Below, in pieces: positions 11,561 to 22,263 of a stretch of 64,000 nucleotides of DNA (positions are counted from its first letter, which is position 1; each line of letters opens with the position of its first letter). The stretch is from Papilionanthe hookeriana x Papilionanthe teres (Eukaryota; Streptophyta; Magnoliopsida; Asparagales; Orchidaceae), in contig CM040439.1 of NCBI GenBank assembly GCA_022702705.1, positions 30,878,930-30,942,929 of the forward strand, read 5' to 3'. The position numbers and the translations under genes were made by a program. The notes beneath the pieces were generated by a model, which was given only the letters and a program-made list of their open reading frames with translations, searched no databases and was not told the DNA's origin.

Positions 11561-12225
11561 CCAATTTATGGTAGGAGGAGGAATTATTTTGGGACATCAG
11601 ATTTCATAAAATGTTTGGAGGCAGATCCTGCAAAAATTCAAGTTATATCTAATTTACCTTGCCCAACCAATGTATGGGAAATTAAAATTTTTTTAGGACA
11701 TGCTGGATTCTACAGACGTTACATCAAAGACTTTTCAAAGATTACAAAACCTTTATGCCGTTTACTAGAAAAGGATGCAATTTTTAATTTTGACGATGAT
11801 TGCCTCAAAGCCTTTGAAACATTAGAAGAAAAATTAATCACTGCACCTGTAATAGTTTCACTAAATTGGGAAAAACCTTTTGAATTAATGTGTGATGCTA
11901 GTGATTATGCTATTGGTGCTGTTTTGGGTCAGAAATATGATAATATTTTCAAAGTTATTTATTATACTAGTAAACTCTTAATGAAGCTCAAATTAATTAT
12001 AACACTACTGAGAAAGAGTTATTAGCTATAGTATTTGCCTTTGATAAATTTTGATTATATTTAATTGAAGCTAAATGTTTTGTGCATACTGATCATTCTG
12101 CTATCAGATACTTAATGAAGAAAAATGATGCAAAACTGAGACTGATAAGATGAATTCTTTTTTTACAAGGATTTGACTTTGAGATAGTAGATAGAAAGAG
12201 TTCTAAAAATCAAATTGCTGATCAT
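11561..12225 (+). pseudogene. RNase H region (element A)
   Basis: RT connection plus RNase H domain, which removes the RNA strand of the RNA-DNA hybrid. The frame 11558-12025 reads IKIFLGHAGFYRRYIKDFSK, KPLCRLLEKDAIFNFDD and PFELMCDASDYAIGAVLGQ, with the catalytic Asp in CDASD. The rest (about 12026-12225), including HTDHSAIRYLMKKNDAK, is broken by stops. Only one RNase H is seen, as expected for Athila and unlike the Tat-type giant element. Confidence 0.85.
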
Positions 12226-13560
12226 TTGTCCAGGCTTGAAATTGAAAAATCTCTCTATGATGTTGAAGAAATTAATGAACATTTTCCTGATGAAAAATTA
12301 TTCATTGTTAATGAGTGGCGTATTCCGTGGTATGCAGACATAGTAAATTTTATTGTTAGTGATATTATACCCTATGGTTTGACATATCAGGAAAAGACGA
12401 AATTTCTGTCTGATGCTAAGACTTATTTTTGGGATGACCCATTTTTATAGAACAAGGAAAGGATCTTATAATTCGAAGATGTGTACCTTTGGAAGAGACT
12501 TATGAAATTATTAAAAAATATCATGATTTTGATTATGGGGGACATTTTGGAAGTGATAAAACTGCATATAAAATCTTACAATCTGGATTTTATTGGTCTA
12601 CAATTTTTAAGGATGTGAATGCTTATATTAAAAATTATGATAAATGTCAGCATGTAGGCAATATTTCTAGGAAAAATGAGATGCGCCTCAATTATATATT
12701 GGAAGTTGAAATATTTGATGTTTGGGGATTAGATTTTATGGGACCATTTATACCATCTTTCGAAATGTTTATATTTTGATGATACTAAACTATGTTTCCA
12801 AATGGACTGAAGCTTTTGCTTTACCTCGATGTGATGCTCAAAGTGTTGCAAGGTTTTGATGAAGAATATATTTTGCAGATTTGGAATACCAAGAGTAATC
12901 ATAACTGATGGGGGAAGTCATTTTAGAAATGTGATTATTGGAAATTAAGCAAAGAAATATCATATTAATCATCACATTGCTACTGCTTATCATCCGCAGA
13001 CAAGTGGTTTGGTTGAATTATCCAATATTGAAATTAAAAGAATATTGGAAAAGAATGTTAATCTAAATAGAAAGGATTAGCTTTTCTAAAAATCAAATTG
13101 GATTATGCTTTGTGTGCCTATAGAACTGCCTATAAAACCCCTATAGGAATGTCCCCACATAGGCTGATTTTTAGAAAAGCTTGTCATTTACCTATTGAAC
13201 TTGAGCATAAACCATTTTGGGCTATTAAAGAGTTTAATTATAATTTGAAAGATGCTGTTGAGAAGAGATTATTGCAATTAAATGAGCTTGAAGAGATAAT
13301 AAATGAATCTTATGAAAGTGCTAAGATTTATAAGGAAAAGATGAAGTTATGGCATGATCAGAAGATTATTACTAAAAATATTGTGCCAGGACAAAATGTT
13401 TTACTGTATAATGTCAGATTGAGAATTTTTTCTAGAAAACTTAAGTCCAGGTGGATGGTCCTTTTATTGTGATGAAAATTTATTCCTATGGAGCTGTGGA
13501 TATTCAAGATCCTGAGACTGGAAAAATATTTAAAGTTAATGGAAATAGACTTAAACCATA
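12226..13560 (+). pseudogene. Athila-type integrase (element A)
   Basis: Integrase inserts the cDNA. The N-terminal zinc domain is readable at about 12520-12675 (YHDFDYGGHFGSDKTAYK ... YDKCQHVG). The first Cys of the HHCC set is read as Tyr, which would damage zinc binding. Core acidic residues are seen in VWGLDFMGPFIPS (about 12718), ITDGGSHF (about 12903) and YHPQTSGLVELSN (about 12990). The C-terminal part contains LDYALCAYRTAYKTPIGMSP and ends VNGNRLKPYF at about 13560. Stops at about 12450, 12778 and in the core break it. Confidence 0.87.
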
Positions 13561-14107
13561 TTTTTCAGTCGAGCAATCTAAGTCTGATGAGAATCTGATG
13601 TTGGGTCACTCGGAATGAGTTTTTAGTTTGTCAGGCTGAAGATGTTAAACCAAGCGCTTTGTGGGAGACAAACCATATTTATCGGTGTGCTTTGCTTTAT
13701 GTTTGTTTTGTGTGCTTTGTTTGATTTGTTTGGTTTGTTTTTATGATTTTAGTGGTAATAATTTGGAGTTTATTAACTAAATAGTGTTTATTTGACTTTT
13801 GTTTGATGACATAGAGGAGTCAGAATGAAAATTTGGACATTTGGCAGACCTGTGCTAAATTGAGCACTGGAGGCTAAGCGCCGCCTAGTTGGCGCTTAGG
13901 CGCCGTAGTTACAAAAAATGTGAAAAATGAGATTCTTGAAGCCTAGATCATGGGGAAGAAGTTTTGGAAGTTATTTTGGAGTTTTAAAATGTCTTGGGGT
14001 AGTTTTAGCACTTCCCAAGTCTATAAAAAGAACCTGATTTAGGAGAAACACTTGCCCCAAGTCCTATTTTCATTCCCGAGTCTTAAGAAGAGTATTTTGA
14101 GTGCATC
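13561..14107 (+). other. post-pol region with GC hairpin and TATA-like box
   Basis: This is non-coding. At 13872-13904 lies a GC-rich inverted repeat (GGCTAAGCGCC ... GGCGCTTAGGCGCC) in the context GAGCACTGG. It is followed about 150 bp later by CTATAAAAAG at 14021-14030. The same hairpin-then-TATA arrangement is in the U3 of this element's LTR (18271, TATA-like near 18490). The segment may be an LTR-derived duplication that could act as an internal promoter; that is inference. Confidence 0.5.
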
Positions 14108-14311
14108 ATGTCTTCCTGTGAGATTGAGATGAAGAAGAAGCAAGATTCTGACAAGAGTAAGTTCATTAGTGACAGTGCTAAAGAGTTATTCAATGGATTT
14201 CTCACTGTTAGTATTCAAAGGATTGTAGAAATGATTGCAAAAATTGAAGCCCGAGTGACTTCAATGGAAGCAAAGATTAATGAAACTAACTTACAGTTGG
14301 AGCACATGTGA
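14108..14311 (+). CDS. short coiled-coil ORF of element A
   Basis: A 67-residue ORF starts MSSCEIEMKKKQDSDK and ends NETNLQLEHM. Its second half has a heptad-like pattern (IVEMIAKIEARVTSMEAKI), consistent with a short coiled coil. It follows a TATA-like box by about 80 bp. It is not a recognised family. A similar helical character is seen in element B's 180-residue ORF at 24417-24959, but no clear sequence match. It could be a remnant of a longer protein. Confidence 0.35.
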   Translation: MSSCEIEMKKKQDSDKSKFISDSAKELFNGFLTVSIQRIVEMIAKIEARVTSMEAKINETNLQLEHM

Positions 14312-15372
14312 TGACAACTCAAGATGCAATTCAGTCATTCAAGATACCTGGAAGAAACAGATAAGGCGATGTTTTTGAAAAACAAAAGGATTGAAGAAGA
14401 AGATGTAAGAATGAACAATTATCGCCCGTTCTATCAGATTTATATTCCAAAAGGGAGGGTCAAATGAGAATAATAGTGGTCTTGGATATAATCCGCCTAA
14501 TGGAGAGTGAAATTAAGTGTGCTTTGTTTTTATATGTTTTGTTTAATATGTTTAGTGTTCTTATGTGTTTTGTTTGGTGTGTTTAGTGTTTATGTTTGAG
14601 TTTTAATTACGCCTTATGATGTGATAGTTACATCCTAGAGATGTAAACTTATCAGTTTGAGATTAAGTCTCTTGAATTTAGAGAATTTCATCTTATGTGT
14701 GTGGATAGAAATTCTAGGATTGTATTAAGTGTAATGTTTGTTTTAATGAATATAAGTTTGTGTTTGTGTGAAATTTGTTTGGAATCGATGAATATTTAAC
14801 ATTTGAATTGGAATATTGGAGGATTTATGGGGAAGAAATAATCATTTTGAAGAGATTAAGGGTGATTAACGAAGTGGTTTAAAGTATATACCTTAATTGT
14901 GAAAATCTGGGTATTGGCGGCTAAGCGCCAGAGTGCCGGCGCTTAAGTGCCAGATTTCGTGGCTAAGCGCCGAAGGGTTCGCGCTTAGGTGCCAGTTCGT
15001 GAAAATTGGTTCCCACCTGTTAAAAAACTGTGAATCGCCATTTTTAACTCCCTGTTCATCTTCAACCCATCATTTTCACGCGAGAGAGAGTCTAGGGCAT
15101 CCTTGATTTGGACCATTTAAGAGTCGATCTCAACAAAAATTTGTAGATTTGGATTCCTTGAGGTAAGAGCACTACTCCTAAGTAAAAATTTTTTGTTTTC
15201 ACCATGTATTTTGAGTACATTTTGGCAAATCTTAAAATCACTATTCATGGTGAAAATTTGAGGAAAAACTTAAGAAATTTCTTGGATTTAGAGGAAACAT
15301 CTTTTGGAAGATAATTTAACAAGTTTAGTGTGATTTTAGAATTTATGGTAAATTTTTCGTGAATTTTTAGAG
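14312..15372 (+). other. non-coding spacer with second GC hairpin block
   Basis: No convincing ORF is present. Two more copies of the hairpin motif lie at 14916-14929 and 14961-14993 (GGCGGCTAAGCGCC; GGCTAAGCGCC with GCGCTTAGGTGCC). The rest is AT-rich with 'tgtttgtgttt' low-complexity tracts. Confidence 0.5.
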
Positions 15373-16465
15373 ATGGCTCAAAAGTCAAAGCGTGCTAGAG
15401 GAAAGACAAAGTTTGATTTCGATAAATTTTTTAGTGCGAAGGCTGAGGAATGATACGTCAATGCATCAGGTAAATTGATTCCTGAAAGAGTGTTCAGTAA
15501 GCCAGGAGAAGTGATTGAAGATATAATTGCTAGGAGGAGCTGGGAGAACTATTGTTGCTTCTCCGTTTTTGTTGTTGGAGAATTCTATGTGAACTTGCAT
15601 GCATTAGAATAGAATTTAGTGATGGTTAGGAGGCAAGATGTGAACTTTTCTTCTGGGGTAATTAACACTTTCTATCAACTGCCTCTTGCTATGTTTTGTT
15701 TTTATTCTAATTTTCATCCTACGGAGGGAGAGTTAGATGAGATAATAAGATTTCTGACTGATGGAAGAGGATTATGGAAAATAACAAATGATAGAAGAGT
15801 GAATTTTCCTGCTTCCAAATTGAATGCCACTTCTAAGGCATGACATTATTTTATCTCTTCTAAACTGTTGCCTTCAAGTCATACTAGCGAAGTGACGAGG
15901 GAAAGAGCTGTTTTGAACCATTGCATTCAGCAAGGGAACCTTATAGATATTGGAGCAATCATTTATGATTATATTGTGAATTGTGCCAGATCTACCACTA
16001 CTGCAGGTATGAGATTTCCTTCCCTGATTCATTCAATATGTGAACCATCTGAAGTGAAATTTGAAACCTGGGAAGAGGTACTTCAGCCTTTGAAACCTAT
16101 CACTAGTGTAAACATAGGAGCTTACACTGTACTTTTAGAATTTGGCTGGAGAGGAGGATTTGGTAGGACTTCTACTGCTTCTGCTTCTGCTGCACCTACT
16201 TCTCGTGCTACTACTTCACGTGCTTCATCATCTACTGATTCACAGACTGGTTTATTAAGAAAAGTTTTTGAATAAAGTGAGTCTTACTCGAGAGCATCTG
16301 AAAGATATGGATGGTAAGATGAATAATGTGGAGAGATATATTATTAAACATGATGAGTATGAGGATAATTATCAATATAATTTGGATAGACTGATTAGAG
16401 GTGATCAGAGTGCTGAGATGCCCCCTCATCCATTCTACATACCTTATATGCCATCCAGGGATTGA
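15373..16465 (+). pseudogene. extra 3' ORF of element A, plant-transposon-protein type
   Basis: The reading opens MAQKSKRARGKTKFDFDKFF at 15373 and continues through SWENYCCFSVFVVGEFYVNL, INTFYQLP, SSHTSEVTRERAVLNHCI and AGMRFPSLIHSICE. It then has a Ser/Thr/Ala-rich stretch near 16170-16245 and a C-terminal helical part to 16465. This pattern resembles the domain annotated in many plant genomes as 'putative plant transposon protein', often found downstream of Athila pol; I recognise it from memory, without a search. At least three stops (about 15450, 15610, 15841) and one frameshift near 16265 break it. Its role is unknown; Athila relatives often hold an env-like ORF here. Confidence 0.55.
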
Positions 16466-18067
16466 AACGAGCAAGATGATGATGATGACGATGAAGAGTA
16501 GATGTATGTTGTTTGTTTTAGTTGTTGTGTTGTTGTTGCTGTGTTATTGTGTACTTTGTCTAATATTTTGTTTGATGATTGTGTTGTGATGTGAACTCTG
16601 ATAGTATGCAGATTGTAGTTGTACTATTTATCTGTTATGCATATTCAGATGTATTGTTGTTGGATTGATGTTTTATATGTTGCTTTGAGTGTAGTGTGTG
16701 TGGTAGTAGTTTTAATGTGAATGTTGTACTAGAGTTTATTTTAGGGTGTACTTTAATTCTAAAACTGTTAAAAGATTAGAGAACACTATAGAAACTACTA
16801 TTTAGGAAACTGCATACTTTAAAACTTTACAAAAATCTACCACTACCATTTGCTATCTAGTATCAGTGTGATTTCAGTTGGTGTCTATTTGCTTTGAAAA
16901 CCTCCACTACTGTAGAAGTCTTTTGAAATTTTTTACTTTTCTTGTTATAAAAAGAAAATGTTTTGAAAAACTTAATTTGATTTCATTTTACTCCTATTGT
17001 TTAAATTTTTATACTTGCATATTTAGGATATTTAAATTCCTGTAAGCATGTTATGTTAGTCTTTAATTCTCACCCATGATCATTTCTTATGCTTAATTGT
17101 TTATCCTAGCTAAAAATTAAAGTTTGGCGGGGGGGGGGGGGAATTTTAAAAACAAAAAATTTTCAAAAACCTAAAATTTTATTTGTTCTCAAGAATACTT
17201 AAAATAAATCTTAATTCTTGATTGAGAACAATTATGTATATGAAGTTATATTAGGGGAACAAAAATTTTAAATATAGAAATGAATAAAAGAATTTAGTTA
17301 AAACTTATAGTAATCATGAAAAACTTAAAATTAAAATTTTCTTAGTGAAGAGATGTTAAGTATAGATATCTATCTTTAGTAAGAAATTTTATATTTTTGG
17401 ATAAATAGAAGATTTGACTTTTATTCTTCAAAGCTTAAATTTCTTTTATTGAGGAATAATTTTCAAATACTATTATTATGATTTTTAAGTGAAATATATA
17501 TATCTGACCTTTATTTTAAATGGAAGGGTGGAATTTAAAATCTTTAAAGGCCTATCTAGATACAATAATCCTTACATTCGAAAAATAAAAAAACAGAAAA
17601 AAAAGAAAGAAAAAGAAAAAGAAAAGAAAAAGAAAAAGAAAAAGTGAAAAATAGTATGTACAAAGGGAGGAGAAGCTTGAGGATTTAAGGGCCTAATCAA
17701 AAATTGGTTCCATACCTAAAAGTTTAACATATAAGTTCAGAGAAAATCTAAAGCTTAAGGTTATAATATAGTAAGTAAAATTATTTTCAAATAAAGATTT
17801 TTAAGTGAGAAAAATAAGATGTTTGAATCCTATATTTTGAAGAATCTACAAATATTTCGAATTAGATAGAGACTTATATTTGTCATTTTTCTTTCCTTAA
17901 GAACTTTCTAAACTTTAAGTTAGTCTTAATTACTGAAATTTTTTCTAAATTAGACTATTCCATTTCTCGAACAAAATTTTGTTATCTTCCTAAGAAACTC
18001 ATTACATAATTTGCATATTAAAATTTTTCTATAAGATTAACTGTCACTTGAGGACAAGTAACATTTT
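16466..18067 (+). other. long AT-rich 3' non-coding region of element A
   Basis: No gene is seen. It holds a GAT repeat at about 16470-16495 and a run of 13 G at about 17128-17140. A polypurine AAAAAG tract lies at about 17585-17645. 'CACTTGAGGACAAGTAAC' just before the PPT is a typical Athila 3'-end sequence. The mirror image of this organisation is seen in element B at 22264-24400. Confidence 0.6.
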
Positions 18068-18082
18068 AAGTTTGAGAGATTT
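18068..18082 (+). other. polypurine tract (element A)
   Basis: AAGTTTGAGAGATTT directly precedes the LTR start TGATACACC. It is a degraded form of the purine-rich primer site that Athila elements place after 'ttgaggacaa'. Confidence 0.6.
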
Positions 18083-19835
18083 TGATACACCTAAAATGTA
18101 TAATATTTTTTTATGCACATTTTTATACCTATTTTTGATGATATTGCACTTTAATGGAAGATATTTTATGTTTTTCTTGCAGGTATGATGAAAATGAGTG
18201 ATTATGATGAAAGGAGCAAAATTAGATCAAATTTGGAGCAAAAAAAATGAAAAATGAAAGTTTGGGCACTGGCGGCTAAGCGCCGCTGAGCTGGTGCTTA
18301 GCTGCCACTGTTAAAAACTAAGTTTAATTTGAATTTGGTGCCATTTTCAAAGGGGATGGGATGCAACTCTTGGTGATAACTTCCATAACTTCCTTTGGAT
18401 TGCAAGTTTGAATGAAGGGGTGCATTCTTTGGTGGATACATCGAATCTGGACACATTTTGAAGAGACACCAAGACACCTTTTGGTTTAATATTTAAAAGA
18501 GAGTCATAGAAAAAATTAAGGGCTCTTCCTTTGTGTTTTGAAGGGTTCTTTCATTGCATTTTTACAAAGTTTTTATTTTAGTTTTAATTAGGAGTGGGAG
18601 TAGAGAGTAGAAAAGAGAAAAGGGTAGGATTCAAGCCTTCTTCTTTCCACTTCTTTTATTTTCTTTAGTTTATTTTATATTGAAGTCTGAAGTCTATATT
18701 CTGAGTCATCGGAGTTGGGAGACTTACTCTGAGGAGTAGTTTAATGAAGAGTCAAAGTTTTAGAGGAACTTCCTGAGTCTTGTGGAGAAGATTTTCAGAT
18801 AAGTGTTTACTTTTGTTCTTACATTTAGTTTTTAATTAATAATTATTTTTATTTGTTTTTTTTCTTATGGTTTTTAATTTCAAATCAATGTGTTTTTGTA
18901 TTTTCTTAATGCATTCTAAGTAGTTTACTTTATCTTTTTCTTTCTTAAATGAAGAAGTAATTCATGAAGAATTGTTGTGGAATGTATATGTGTTTAAAGT
19001 TATAATAAGTTGTGAAAATGAATTCTATAAACTTTGTTTACTTCTTAATTTGGCTTGTTAAGTTGTAAAATTTGTGGTGAGATCATGTAAGATCCAAGCG
19101 GTATTGTCTCATAAAAGTTAGAAATAATCACATACAATTATATGGGTGAAAATTGTAGTTCATATAATTGAATGCAATATATTAGAAGATGTTTTAAAAG
19201 TGGAGTAAAATTAGAGGATTTTTAGTGTGACGGGCTAAAAGCCCCTAATTTGGTTTGAAGCTTTGAATTTTGTTATGAGAAGTTAGCCCCCAGGTGGAGG
19301 GAAATGAGAGAACTCTAGAGTGAGAGTTAGTATCTTCCATGCCTAACCATGTTCAAAATGATAAAATTTCAAATTAACCAATGTTCTTTATAGAACCAAG
19401 TAAGGGTAAAGAATACATTTGCTTCTATTTTTCACAACAAATTTTGAATACTTCCACAATAATGTTTTCATAATTATTACTAGTTTATAAAAGAAAGAAA
19501 AAGATATTATAGTTAATAGTGTTTTTCATACCATGTTTACAGTTATTATCATTTTAATTTCTTGTTTGACTTTATAAGAAAATATGAAGAGTAAAATCAA
19601 CTATCAAACTTTTCAAAATCAAAACATACTTTCAAAAGCTAATTAAAAAAGTAAAAAGATAATTTTCTTCTTTCCTAAAGATTTATCACTTTCCTTGTGG
19701 GTTCAATATCTCGGTGCTTAATCAGAAAGTCCTATACTACTTGATAAACGATACATATACTTTCGTAGTATCTGATATTATAAAATCATAATTTTCATAT
19801 CTAAATCATCAACACATATATTTAACGGGCGACCA
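18083..19835 (+). mobile_element. LTR of Athila-like element A (1.75 kb)
   Basis: It starts TGATACACC after the PPT and ends ACGGGCGACCA before AGTTTTTGGTGCA. Overall order matches the LTRs of element B on the other strand. The GC hairpin GGCGGCTAAGCGCC ... GGTGCTTAGCTGCC at 18271-18306 lies 188 bp inside, as in B. A TATA-like ATATTTAAAAG lies near 18489. The terminal part has 'ctttccttgtgggttcaat' and 'actacttgataaacgata', like the Athila LTR ends at 20750 and 60110. Confidence 0.8.
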
Positions 19836-19865
19836 AGTTTTTGGTGCACATATATTTATCGGGGA
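19836..19865 (+). other. primer-binding-site-like sequence after LTR A
   Basis: AGTTTTTGGTGCA followed by TATCGGGGAT resembles the Athila PBS region (TTTTTGGCGCCGTTGCCGGGGA type), with 'catatattta' in place of the middle. A PBS should follow a 5' LTR, but here the LTR is preceded by pol and a PPT. The copy therefore looks like the middle of a tandem LTR-internal-LTR-internal array, or a one-LTR circle product, cut at about 19866 by LTR D. Confidence 0.45.
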
Positions 19866-20646
19866 TCATTGGGTTAGCTTACACACACTACACTTCAGCA
19901 CACACCCCAAACCCTGAAATCACTTACGCCTATTTTTTTTACCTCATGACTCTTTGGAAGACTCATATGGGTGGACCCAAACCCCTAGCCCCTGGCTAAG
20001 AGGGTTAGGAACAACATATTGAGTGTCCAAAATGAGTCCTTTTATGACTTTTATATGTTTGAAATGGCTTCATGGCTTGTTTGCCCATTCTAGCCTAATT
20101 TTTTCAAAATGACCAAAATACCCCTGTAACCTTACTTTTGACCAAAATTCCAAAAATTCCCCAAATTATCTAATTTTCTTTGAAAATAATTTCAAAATGT
20201 TCTCCACAACTCAAATTAACCAATTTGACCAAAATTTCCAAAATAACCACAAAATCCCCAAAATTACCAAAATGCCCTTCATAAGCCAAAAATCCAAAAA
20301 AATCAAAACAAATCCCAAAAATTCTCAAAACCCTCCAAAAATACCCAACTTTAGTTTGGAACCACCAATTTGATCCTATTTGACCAATTTGACCTAAATT
20401 TACGAAAAGCTCTAATTGCCCTTAAAGGCTTAAATTCCCTAAATCCAAGCCCAATCTTGGCTCAATTAGCCTTAATCCTTTCCAATTCCAATTCCAAACT
20501 CAAATTAAATATCCTTAATCCCAATCTAAACCAAATCTAAACCCAATTCGACCCACATTTAGACCCAATTTTGACCTAAAACCAAAATCCCCAATTTTGC
20601 CTCAAATTCATCACATGACTAAAATCCACCAAATTGAATGCCATAA
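19866..20646 (+). mobile_element. Tat-like LTR D, left part
   Basis: From about 19866 the sequence follows solo LTR 1215-8400 from its position ~1490: 'gcttacacacactacac', 'aagagggttaggaacaacat', 'aaatgagtcctttt' and 'ggcttcatggc', then the A/C-rich 'ccaaaa' tract. The first ~270 bp of the LTR, including its TGTTGACC end, are missing, so the left junction is a deletion. It is split by element B and resumes at 61690. Confidence 0.75.
20642..20646 (+). repeat. target-site duplication of element B
   Basis: CATAA at 20642-20646 is repeated exactly at 61685-61689, outside the other end of element B. This ties the two Athila-type LTRs 41 kb apart to a single insertion. Confidence 0.85.
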
Positions 20647-22263
20647 TGATGCGCCCCCAGCGTGTGCTATTTTTCTGCGTGTTTTTATGTTTGTATGTAT
20701 GTGCACAGACTAGAGAATATACATAAGTATACGTATCTTTCAAGTAATACAGGGCTCTAATGGAGTCCCGTTTATCGATCCCACAGGGAAGCGACGCAAG
20801 AGGTCCTTAGTCAAATCCTAGTATACTATTATCATACTTTAGTTTGGAAGGTCAATATATAAGTGGTTTTTCTAACAAATACTCCTAAAGGTAATTCTTA
20901 TGTTTAAAATAAATAATAACTACTCCTAAAGGAAAATTTTTATTATTAATATAACTCTTTCTGAATGAATTGGTTTGGTGAATTTTAAGATAATAAAATC
21001 TACTATTCTTATGTAGTGAATTGGATAATGTAAAAGAATGAGATGCATTAAATATTGTATGTGCCAAATAGGAGCAATCCCATTCTTTACCCTCTTCCGA
21101 GTGCATAAAGAACATTGTCTAATCTTAGGTTCAGTCCTTAAATTCGTAATTAGGTTGGGAGGATACTGGCTCTCACTCCAGAGCTCCCACTTCCCTTCGC
21201 TTGAAGGCTAACTCTCACTTTAATTTCCAAACAATAGGACCGAATCAAGGATTTTAGTCTGTCACCCTAAAATCTCCTATTCTACGCCCATCAATGTATA
21301 TTTTCTTATTTATTTGCACTCAACCCCCATGGATGGTGGAATTTGAAAGTGGTTCCACTTTGTTGAGAATTACACCGCCCTCACGGAGCATAGAGCAATT
21401 AAAACTAATTTTAACACTACAACGAGTTCTTTTTGTAATGTAAATGAAGTGCAAATAAAAACCATCACATTTATAATTAAAACTTCTTGCAAAAGAAAAG
21501 TACAATGAAAACAACAGAATAATCTTCTTATGCCACTATTTTCTAACAAGAAGAAAGAATAAGAGAAAGACATTAAAACACGAGGAAAACACAATGAAAA
21601 ACTTCATTTCATCAAAGCAATCCACTACATAAGTGTTTACAAAATCATAAGATAATGAAGAACACAATACTTAGCTTTTTCCACTTGAAAGAAAGATGAA
21701 GATTTCTCCAACAAAGTTTCCCGCTGATCCATCCAATGCCAGTACAAACCCTTATAGATTCTCTCAAAATCACCTCACCAATCTCTCCAAAAAGGCAGAA
21801 ATCTACATTTCTACTTCTATTTTAAGATCTCTAAACATTCTCCACATTTTTCCTAACTTCTACAAGCTTTTTTTGCCTTCAAATTCACTTTAAAATAGTG
21901 TAGGGATGAATTTCCAAAAGTTGCCTCAAGCACCCTTCCAAAAAGCGTGCAGATTCAATGTATCTCGGCCATAACCATCCAAAATCACATCAAAACTGTC
22001 TCGGGTGCCGGTGGCGCTACCCCGATGATTTAATTCAAATGCTCTTTGGAATTTGGCGCCAGCGGCGCCCATTCTGCTTGATTGTTTTCTTCATTTTGCC
22101 TCTTTTTGCTCCAAATTCATTCATTTTCATTCTTTTTGCTCCAATCACCTAAAATCATCATACTTGCAGCAAAACATGAAGAATACATTCCTTTAAAGTT
22201 CAATATAATTAAAATTAAGCATAAAATGTATATGAAGAATCAAGCACTTTTAGAGACGTGTCA
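20647..22263 (-). mobile_element. 3' LTR of element B
   Basis: On the reverse strand it starts TGACACGTCTC at 22263 and ends GGGCGCATCA at 20647. It is alignable through its length to 59988-61684, with many substitutions and small indels, so the insertion is not recent. It contains a GC inverted repeat GGCGCCAGCGGCGCC at 22055-22069. Small ORFs within (for example 20885-21115 and 21320-21594) are duplicated in the other LTR but have no family features. Confidence 0.9.

Larger units (their letters stand above)
8511..19835 (+). mobile_element. Athila-like LTR retrotransposon A, single LTR visible
   Basis: Plus-strand order is gag, protease, RT, RNase H, integrase, extra 3' ORF, long non-coding 3' region, polypurine tract and an LTR at 18083-19835. 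This order and the protein motifs are those of the Athila lineage. The 5' end is cut by insertion of the minus-strand Tat-like element ending at 8510, so the 5' LTR and PBS are not in the window. Every coding domain carries stops or frameshifts, so the copy is dead. Confidence 0.85.

Noticed and set aside
20885..21594. Small reverse-strand ORFs duplicated at 60148-60864
   Set aside because: Duplicated only because they lie in the two LTRs of element B. They differ by frameshifts and have no recognisable domain.
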